Below, piece after piece: positions 5,545-11,061 of a stretch of 11,061 bases of DNA. Each line of letters opens with the position of its first letter. Position 1 is the stretch's first letter. A program made the translations under genes and the position numbers. Origin of the DNA: Neptuniibacter sp. (GTDB taxonomy: Bacteria > Pseudomonadota > Gammaproteobacteria > Pseudomonadales > Balneatricaceae); contig JASBRM010000165.1 in NCBI GenBank assembly GCA_030149405.1, forward strand, positions 1 to 11,061, in the 5' to 3' direction. Under the pieces are notes generated by a model. It was not told the DNA's origin. It worked only from the letters and a program-made list of their open reading frames with translations, and did no database searches.

Positions 5545-5567
5545 AAAAAAGCCGGGCTTTCGCCCGG
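5545..5567 (-). terminator. Rho-independent terminator of the bhc operon
   Basis: On the minus strand, CCGGGC (5562-5567), a GAAA tetraloop and GCCCGG (5552-5557) are followed by C and six T (5545-5550). It lies about 95 nt beyond the stop codon of the last operon gene. The stable GC stem, GNRA loop and U-run make this a textbook intrinsic terminator. Confidence 0.9.
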
Positions 5568-5659
5568 TAAACCCTGTTGGAGTGAGGTTAAGGGTGTGAC
5601 AAAACTTGTTGTCGTTGGTGAGGGGGTGATCTCACAGGAGCCATGGTTGGGTTGTTGTT

Positions 5660-6514
5660 TTAATGGTTTGGACAACTGTATTGGCTTGCGAATCTTTGGT
5701 ATTTTTCGAATTCAGAAAACTTTTTGATTAAGTCTTTTGAGCTTAGATCCGTTGGTAGTTCTTTTGCTCCATTCAGAGATAAAAGTGAGAGATATGTTGC
5801 CTTTACAGCCTCTTCAAAAGCGGTGTGACCACTAAAGGTAATTCGTACATTTTTATTGCTTAACTCATCTGATGAACCCAAATCTACTTCGCCATAACTG
5901 ATCAGCATAATGGGGAGATCATTTTTTTGGGTCCATTGATCTAAACGAGTTTTGCTTTTGCAGCCAAAAATACAGATACCGTCTACCCCCATTTTGTTAT
6001 AAGCCTCAACACGTGCTTCCAAGTGTTCCAGGGGTTGATCGGCATGGGTTCGGGCAAAGATCGCCGTTGAGCTATCTTTTCTTGCTTTCAGCGCGGCTTC
6101 CAACTTTTTACAAGCTTCATTTATGCTACTAAGATTTAGCCCGGCTTGATCAAAAGGTTGCGGAATAACCGTGTCTTCAAGGGTAATCACTGAGGCGCCA
6201 GCGTGCTCAAGCTCTTCAACTGTGCGCATAACATTAAGAGAATTGCCGTAGCCGCTGTCTCCATCAACAATGATTGGTAGTTGCGATGCTTGGCATACCC
6301 GCTTTGCCTGAGATGCCAGCTCATTGAGTGTTAGCAGGTAGATATCCGGTGCGCCCAGTGTTTGCAGTGAGGCAACGGAACCTCCCAGAATTCCTGCCTT
6401 AAAACCGATACTTTCAGCCATGCGGGAGGAGAGAGGATCAAAGACTGAAGCACAGGTGACGCAGTGTTTGGCTTCTAAAAGTTTTCGCATCTGTTCTCTG
6501 GCATAAGTACTCAT
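5660..6514 (-). CDS. Isocitrate lyase/PEP mutase superfamily protein, probable oxaloacetate decarboxylase
   Basis: The 284-aa product fits the isocitrate lyase/PEP mutase superfamily and, by recall, resembles Pseudomonas aeruginosa PA4872, an oxaloacetate decarboxylase, over most of its length. Shared blocks are ASVFDPLSSRMAE (22-34), FKAGILGGSVASLQTLGAPD (38-57), VDGDSGYGNSLNVMRTVEELE (83-103, metal-binding Asp84 and Asp86), TLEDT (111-115, Glu113), FARTHA (153-158, Arg155), LISYG (204-208) and FSGH (227-230). Tyr207 and His230 match PA4872 active-site Tyr and His. The reaction would be oxaloacetate to pyruvate plus CO2, Mg-dependent and cytosolic. PA4872 has DADHGYGN where this has DGDSGYGN, a common superfamily variant. 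AGAGGAGA just before the ATG is a strong ribosome-binding site. It is the last gene of the bhc operon, 86 nt after bhcD, fitting use of the cycle's end product. Another C-C bond lyase activity cannot be excluded. Confidence 0.82.
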   Translation of the reverse strand: MSTYAREQMRKLLEAKHCVTCASVFDPLSSRMAESIGFKAGILGGSVASLQTLGAPDIYLLTLNELASQAKRVCQASQLPIIVDGDSGYGNSLNVMRTVEELEHAGASVITLEDTVIPQPFDQAGLNLSSINEACKKLEAALKARKDSSTAIFARTHADQPLEHLEARVEAYNKMGVDGICIFGCKSKTRLDQWTQKNDLPIMLISYGEVDLGSSDELSNKNVRITFSGHTAFEEAVKATYLSLLSLNGAKELPTDLSSKDLIKKFSEFEKYQRFASQYSCPNH

Positions 6515-6600
6515 TGTATTTCTCCTCTGTTAGCAGTGTTCTTTTTCTGGTGCAATAACTAGTCTCCCCGAGGGAGGGAAGACATAGCTACATGGGTGGT

Positions 6601-7605
6601 TTAAAGGCTGATTTGTTGTGCAAGGTTTTGTTTTTCAGCCAGATCAGCGGCGACTGAAGCGACAGCAAGATCCTGTAAACCCACGCCAGTTCCATCAAAC
6701 AGAGTGATCTCCTGATCATTTTGACGACCGGCATGATCACCATTAATCACCTGTCCAATAGGGGTGATGTCTGTTTCCTTTATAAGGCCGGATTTAATTG
6801 CATGTTGTGCTTCACCAATTGAAATCGATTGTGCGATCTCATCGGTAAACACGTTGGCTTCAGCTAACAGTGTCGGATCAACTTCCTGTTTTCCGATTGT
6901 ATCGGTGCCCATGCAAGCAATATGACAACCGGGTTTGATCCACTCTTTCATTAGCAACGCTTCGAATGCAGAGGTGATGGTAATGATGACATCAGATTCT
7001 GCCCCCAACTGTTCCCGCTCTACCGCTTGGAATGGGAGGCCCAACTCTTCGCAAACATTAGCCAGACGAGGCAAGTATTCTGGGTGTGGGTTCCAAGCGA
7101 TCACTTTTTCAAACTCACGTTGTTCTACTGCAGCGCGCAATTGAAACGTGGATTGATGACCCGCACCGACCATGCCCAGGACTTTGGCATCTGAACGTGC
7201 CAGGTGAGCGATAGATACTGCGGAGGATGCCGCTGTTCGGACAGCCGTCAGATAATTTCCTCCCACCAGAGATTTCAGTCTGCCGGTATCAGGATCAAAC
7301 AGGATGACGGTTGATTGGTGGTTAGTCAGGTTCTTTTTTACATTACCCGGCCAGTAACCACCGGATTTAACACCGAGCACCATGCCTGCACGGTCAAACC
7401 CGGATTTGAAACCATACAGTGCATCCGCATGACCAATGGCTTCACGCACAACCGGAAAGTTATAAGCGTCACCACGAGACATAGCGGCGAATACATCTTC
7501 AACCGCAGTAAAAGCTTCCGCACGCCCAACGATCTGTTCGCAGATTGCTTCAGAGATGATGGATACGTTTGGTGTATCCACAGGTGCATTATTGCAACTA
7601 TTCAT
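6601..7605 (-). CDS. bhcD: Iminosuccinate reductase (ornithine cyclodeaminase/mu-crystallin family)
   Basis: This enzyme closes the beta-hydroxyaspartate cycle by reducing iminosuccinate to L-aspartate with NAD(P)H. The 334-aa product has the family layout: a substrate-binding region with GVKSGGYWPGN (78-88), TAVRTAASSAVS (122-133), the Rossmann nucleotide loop MVGAGHQSTFQLRA (145-158), the ITITSA segment (about 210-215) and the C-terminal DGTGVGLQDLAVASVAADLA block. Assignment to BhcD rather than ornithine cyclodeaminase or alanine dehydrogenase rests on the operon context with bhcA, bhcB and bhcC. GAGGT before the ATG (about 7615) is an adequate ribosome-binding site. A strong terminator hairpin lies in the 75-nt gap after bhcC, so expression of this gene may be reduced or separately controlled. 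Confidence 0.9.
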   Translation of the reverse strand: MNSCNNAPVDTPNVSIISEAICEQIVGRAEAFTAVEDVFAAMSRGDAYNFPVVREAIGHADALYGFKSGFDRAGMVLGVKSGGYWPGNVKKNLTNHQSTVILFDPDTGRLKSLVGGNYLTAVRTAASSAVSIAHLARSDAKVLGMVGAGHQSTFQLRAAVEQREFEKVIAWNPHPEYLPRLANVCEELGLPFQAVEREQLGAESDVIITITSAFEALLMKEWIKPGCHIACMGTDTIGKQEVDPTLLAEANVFTDEIAQSISIGEAQHAIKSGLIKETDITPIGQVINGDHAGRQNDQEITLFDGTGVGLQDLAVASVAADLAEKQNLAQQISL

Positions 7606-7620
7606 AAATTATTACCTCGG

Positions 7621-7660
7621 AAAAAACCGACCAGCTCAACTGGCTGAAAGAGCTGGCCGG
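7621..7660 (-). terminator. Intra-operon rho-independent terminator/attenuator between bhcC and bhcD
   Basis: On the minus strand, CCGGCCAGCTC (7650-7660) pairs with GAGCTGGTCGG (7627-7637) as an 11-bp stem with one G-U pair, around a 12-nt loop, followed directly by six T (7621-7626). It has every feature of an intrinsic terminator, yet lies 20 nt downstream of the bhcC stop and 15 nt upstream of the bhcD start, inside a metabolic operon whose downstream genes are co-directional. Confidence 0.85.
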
Positions 7661-7680
7661 AGGAAACGTAGTTGGCTTAC

Positions 7681-8838
7681 TTAGTAGGCTTTACCGCGGG
7701 CAGAAACAGGCCACAGTTTTTCCACTTTGCCGTTTCGTACACCTACGTAGAAGTCGTGTACGTTACAGGTCGGATCACAATGACCCGGTACCAGACGGAT
7801 TTTCTCGTTAACCTTCAACGCACCTTCAGGATCTGAGATCACGCCGTGTTCATCGGAACATTTGATATATTCGACATCGTCACGACCGAAAATATAGGGC
7901 AGGCCGCTATCAACGGATTGGGCTTTAAGGCCTGCATCGCAGATCGCTTTATCGGTTTTAGCATGGCTCATGATGGAGGTCAGAATAAACAGTGAGTTCT
8001 CAAATTCTGAGATACGTTCTCCCTTCTCATCATGAATGGTCTGGTAATCGGCATCCATAAAGGCGTAAGAACCGCACTGCAGTTCGTTATAAACGCCAGA
8101 ATTGCCTTCAAAATAGTATGAGCCGGTACCGCCTCCGCCAACGATGTCACATTCCAGACCTTCTACCCGAAGCATTTCAACAGAGCGCGCTACCATTTCT
8201 ACCGCGATATCAATCTTCTCTTTACGGTCTTCGTAGTTCTGCATATGCTGCATGGCACCCTGATAAGCCTGAATACCTGCGAACTTAAGATTTTCTGCAA
8301 CATCAATCGCATTAGCGATATCTACTACAGGTTGACCTGCTTCAACTCCACAACGGCCAGCACCGCAGTCAATCTCAACTAGGCACTCTATTTGTGTACC
8401 GTGTTTCACAGCTGCTGCTGATAATTCAGCTACATTCTCAATATCGTCAACACAGCAGATAGTACGTGCGCCTAACTTCGGCAACTGCGCCATACGATCA
8501 ATTTTTGCCGGGTCACGCACTTGATTAGAAACCAATACATCCTTAATACCACCACGGGCAAAGACTTCAGCTTCAGATACCTTTTGGCAGCAAACACCAC
8601 AGCTATCACCAAGCTTTTCCTGTAACAGAGCAATATCAACTGATTTATGCATCTTGCCGTGGATACGATGACGAACCCCCATATCCTTACAGTACTGCCC
8701 CATGGTACGGATATTTCTTTCCAAGGCATCAAGATCAATAATCAGGCAAGGGGTTTGAATATCTGCTTCATCCATACCCGGTAGTGCAGGTACGTCATAA
8801 CCTACTTCAAGGTTTTTAAAATCGTTTTGTGTGTACAT
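7681..8838 (-). CDS. bhcC: Beta-hydroxyaspartate aldolase (D-threonine aldolase-like, PLP-dependent)
   Basis: This enzyme joins glycine and glyoxylate to give (2R,3S)-beta-hydroxyaspartate. The 385-aa product has the alanine racemase-like/D-threonine aldolase fold: TPCLIIDLDALERNI (29-43), the PLP-lysine region RIHGKMHKS (58-66, probable Schiff-base Lys62), CGAGRCGVE (158-166) and GGGGTGSYYFE (about 235-245). The C-terminal metal site is PGHCDPTCN (351-359, His353 and Asp355). Related family members use RxHxKTHK, here HGKMHK. GGAG in the 13-nt gap before the ATG is the ribosome-binding site. Context between bhcB and bhcD, rather than sequence alone, separates it from general D-threonine aldolases. 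Confidence 0.92.
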   Translation of the reverse strand: MYTQNDFKNLEVGYDVPALPGMDEADIQTPCLIIDLDALERNIRTMGQYCKDMGVRHRIHGKMHKSVDIALLQEKLGDSCGVCCQKVSEAEVFARGGIKDVLVSNQVRDPAKIDRMAQLPKLGARTICCVDDIENVAELSAAAVKHGTQIECLVEIDCGAGRCGVEAGQPVVDIANAIDVAENLKFAGIQAYQGAMQHMQNYEDRKEKIDIAVEMVARSVEMLRVEGLECDIVGGGGTGSYYFEGNSGVYNELQCGSYAFMDADYQTIHDEKGERISEFENSLFILTSIMSHAKTDKAICDAGLKAQSVDSGLPYIFGRDDVEYIKCSDEHGVISDPEGALKVNEKIRLVPGHCDPTCNVHDFYVGVRNGKVEKLWPVSARGKAY

Positions 8839-8851
8839 GTTAATTCTCCTA

Positions 8852-9832
8852 TTAATCCTTTTGCTTCCAGGGCAGGCTATCTAGGTCAACGTTTCCGCCG
8901 GTGAGTATTACGCCTACGCGTTTACCGCGGAAAACCTCAGGGTTCTTGATAATGGTTGCCAGAGGTACGGCACTGCTGGGTTCAACCACAATCTTCATGG
9001 TTTTCCAGATCAGCTTCATGGCATCGATAATTTCATCTTCTGTTGCCGTGAAGATGTCGCTCACATAATTTCTTACAAAATGCCAAGTCAAATCTTTAAG
9101 TGGGACTTTCAAACCATCTGCGATCGTGTCTGGAGCATCATCTGCGATGATGTGACCAGCACGGAAAGAACGAGCCGCATCATCAGCATTCAGCGGTTCT
9201 GCTGCATAGATCTTTATCTCTGGAGCGATATAGGAAAGTGTTAAGCACGTGCCTGAGATCATTCCTCCCCCGCCTATTGGAGCGATCACTGCATCCAATC
9301 TTGAAACTTGTTCCAGTAACTCTTTTGAACAGGTTGCCTGACCAGCGATAACACGCGGGTCGTTATATGGATGAACAAAGTCTGCACCTGATTCAGCAAC
9401 TACCTTTGCAAATACAGCTTCACGTGAACTAGTGGAGGGTTCGCACTCCACAATCGTTCCGCCATAACCGCACACGGCATCTTTCTTCGCTTTTGGTGCA
9501 GTGCGTGGCATTACTACTGTTACTGGAATGCCTCGTTGACCTGCTGCATAAGAGAGAGATAAGGCATGGTTACCGGATGAATGTGTGGCCACACCCACTG
9601 CGGCTTCTTCATCACTTAAACCAAACACTGCATTAGATGCGCCACGGACTTTAAATGCTGCTGCTTTCTGAAGGTTTTCGCATTTAAAGAACAGTTCAGC
9701 GCCTGTTAATTCATTAAGGCGGCGAGAGGTCAGTACAGGCGTTTTATGGATATAAGGTCTGATTCTTTCATGTGCAATCTCGACATCCATATAAGTAGGA
9801 ATTGTCAATCCAGTAGAAGTTGTGTAACTCAT
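8852..9832 (-). CDS. bhcB: Beta-hydroxyaspartate dehydratase (threonine dehydratase-like, PLP-dependent)
   Basis: This enzyme dehydrates beta-hydroxyaspartate to iminosuccinate, which BhcD then reduces. The 326-aa product is a fold-type II PLP enzyme: KCENLQKAAAFKVRGA (50-65, Schiff-base Lys61), HSSGNHA (84-90), a Gly-rich phosphate-binding GGGGMISG (about 187-194), EPSS (about 288-291) and the C-terminal TGGNVDLDSL. It has no regulatory ACT-type domain, as expected for this subgroup. The ATG overlaps the bhcA stop as ATGA, and AAGGAGGT (9838-9845), a full-strength ribosome-binding site, sits 5 nt upstream within the end of bhcA. The protein could also act on serine or threonine, but the operon makes hydroxyaspartate the likely substrate. 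Confidence 0.92.
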   Translation of the reverse strand: MSYTTSTGLTIPTYMDVEIAHERIRPYIHKTPVLTSRRLNELTGAELFFKCENLQKAAAFKVRGASNAVFGLSDEEAAVGVATHSSGNHALSLSYAAGQRGIPVTVVMPRTAPKAKKDAVCGYGGTIVECEPSTSSREAVFAKVVAESGADFVHPYNDPRVIAGQATCSKELLEQVSRLDAVIAPIGGGGMISGTCLTLSYIAPEIKIYAAEPLNADDAARSFRAGHIIADDAPDTIADGLKVPLKDLTWHFVRNYVSDIFTATEDEIIDAMKLIWKTMKIVVEPSSAVPLATIIKNPEVFRGKRVGVILTGGNVDLDSLPWKQKD

Positions 9833-11031
9833 GACACACCTCCTTGATGATCTATCGCTATTTTTGTGGCTGTACTACGGTAGTAATTTTGGGCTGCACG
9901 TACGCCTGAGCCAAGTTCAATTGGATAATTAAGGTCTGCCATAGCCATTTCAGCCGCTGCAAGCCCTGACAGAGCCATTACATCCGTAAGGGAACCTAAA
10001 TGTCCTATGCGGAAGGCTTTACCATTCATCTCTCCTAAGCCGATTCCGAAAGATATGCCGTATTTATTAAAGGCGTGTGCTGTTAGTTCATTGCTATCAA
10101 AGCCTTCGGGTACATAGATTGCGCTAACTGTGTCTGAGTATAGTTCTGGTGAGGTTGCACAGAGTTTAAGGCCCCAGGCACGAACTGCTTGGCGAACACC
10201 TTCCGCTAGGCGATAGTGACGGGCATAAACATTGTCCAGTCCTTCCTCAAACAGCATATCTAAGCTTTCACGCAGGCCGTAAATTAGTTGCAAAGGTGGG
10301 GTGTATGGAAATCCACCCGAAGCGTTGGCGGCCATCATGTCGCGGAAGTCAAAGAACGTGCGGGGTAGTTGCGCTGCTTCCATCGCAGCTAAGGCTTTTT
10401 GGCTCACACCTAAAATCGCCATGCCAGTGCTGAGCATGAAACCTTTCTGAGAACCAGACACGGCAATATCAACACCCCAACGATCCATTTCAAATGGCAT
10501 GGAGGCTAATGAGCTAACGCAGTCTACAAACAGCATTGCAGGGTGGTGAGCACTGTCCAGCGCATCGCGAACGGCTTTGATATCACTTTTTACGCCGGTC
10601 GCAGTTTCATTGTGAGTTGCCAGAACCGCTTTGATTTCCTGATTGCTATCCGCCAGTAAAACCTCAGCAAACTTATCTGCAGGAGCACCGCTTCCCCATG
10701 CACATTCAACAATCTGAACATCCAGGCCGTGGCGTTGGCACATGTCGATCCATCGGTGTGAGAACATGCCATATCTGCCGATAAGTACTTTGTCCCCAGG
10801 TGAAAGGGTGTTGGTGATTGACGCTTCCCAACCACCGGTACCACTTGCCGGAAAGATAATTACCTCGCCAGATTCAGTCCCAAACACACGTTTACAGTCA
10901 CGGAGAACTGGGGCAAAGGTATCAACGAAATCTGGTGCGCGATGATCACGCGTTTGCATGTGCATAGCATTCAGCAAGCGATCAGGAATATTCGTTGGGC
11001 CAGGTATAAAAACAGGATTCTGATCCGTCAT
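9829..11031 (-). CDS. bhcA: L-aspartate:glyoxylate aminotransferase
   Basis: This enzyme transfers the amino group of aspartate to glyoxylate, giving oxaloacetate and glycine; the glycine feeds BhcC. The 400-aa product belongs to the class V (alanine/serine-glyoxylate) aminotransferases: PGPTNIPDRLLNAM (10-23), FPASGTGGWEA (60-70), ATHNETATGV (138-147), FVDCVSSLASMP (168-179) and the PLP motif SGSQKGFM (192-199, Schiff-base Lys196). Its length is typical of BhcA. AAGGG (11041-11045), 9 nt before the ATG, is the ribosome-binding site. The promoter and any IclR-type BhcR regulator, usually next to bhcA in other bacteria, would lie past 11061, so regulation cannot be read here. It is the first gene of the operon. 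Confidence 0.93.
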   Translation of the reverse strand: MTDQNPVFIPGPTNIPDRLLNAMHMQTRDHRAPDFVDTFAPVLRDCKRVFGTESGEVIIFPASGTGGWEASITNTLSPGDKVLIGRYGMFSHRWIDMCQRHGLDVQIVECAWGSGAPADKFAEVLLADSNQEIKAVLATHNETATGVKSDIKAVRDALDSAHHPAMLFVDCVSSLASMPFEMDRWGVDIAVSGSQKGFMLSTGMAILGVSQKALAAMEAAQLPRTFFDFRDMMAANASGGFPYTPPLQLIYGLRESLDMLFEEGLDNVYARHYRLAEGVRQAVRAWGLKLCATSPELYSDTVSAIYVPEGFDSNELTAHAFNKYGISFGIGLGEMNGKAFRIGHLGSLTDVMALSGLAAAEMAMADLNYPIELGSGVRAAQNYYRSTATKIAIDHQGGVS

Positions 11032-11061
11032 AGTGATTACCCTTAAATTTTGTTTTTGTTA

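Noticed and set aside
6515..6600. Terminator or promoter between bhcD and the decarboxylase gene
   Set aside because: Only a weak CTCC/GGAG hairpin without a T-run and a poor TTGCAC/TAACAG pair are present; neither is convincing.

Overview
The window looks like chromosomal DNA of a marine gammaproteobacterium, perhaps of the Oceanospirillales type (inferred from moderate base composition, a gammaproteobacterial LexA box and the metabolic genes; no 16S or other phylogenetic marker is present). It has two very different halves: an accessory patchwork (1 to about 5270) and a compact minus-strand metabolic operon (about 5545 to 11031).

Right half: the operon reads leftwards as bhcA-bhcB-bhcC-bhcD plus an isocitrate lyase/PEP mutase superfamily gene. 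The first four encode the complete beta-hydroxyaspartate cycle, which turns two glyoxylate into one oxaloacetate without loss of carbon: aspartate-glyoxylate aminotransferase, beta-hydroxyaspartate aldolase, beta-hydroxyaspartate dehydratase and iminosuccinate reductase. The fifth product closely resembles the Pseudomonas PA4872 oxaloacetate decarboxylase, so the operon probably carries glyoxylate carbon on to pyruvate. bhcA and bhcB overlap by ATGA. A strong intrinsic terminator or attenuator lies between bhcC and bhcD, and a second terminator closes the operon at about 5545-5567.

Left half: a 5'-truncated HipA/HipT-like kinase toxin gene runs in from the left edge. It is followed by a four-unit, exactly 32-bp tandem repeat array. 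Next comes a minus-strand two-gene operon under a near-consensus LexA (SOS) box: a 75-aa protein of unknown function, then a DEDDh exonuclease whose C-terminal part resembles a low-molecular-weight tyrosine phosphatase fold with an altered P-loop. Divergently placed are a 66-aa protein, a possible coupled 42-aa ORF and a 98-aa Cys-pair protein ending at a clear terminator. Further right are a second, ERI-1/KapD-like DEDDh exonuclease (minus), a gene-poor 417-bp divergent region with hairpins, an unrecognised 245-aa protein, and a 55-aa RelB/DinJ-type antitoxin with no visible toxin, preceded by a perfect 14-bp palindrome.

Two nucleases, two toxin-antitoxin-type genes, SOS control and repeats suggest a defence or mobile island inserted next to the glyoxylate operon. 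That is inference. The strongest novelty candidates are the SOS-controlled exonuclease/phosphatase-like fusion, the 32-bp repeat array and the oxaloacetate decarboxylase added to the beta-hydroxyaspartate cycle operon.
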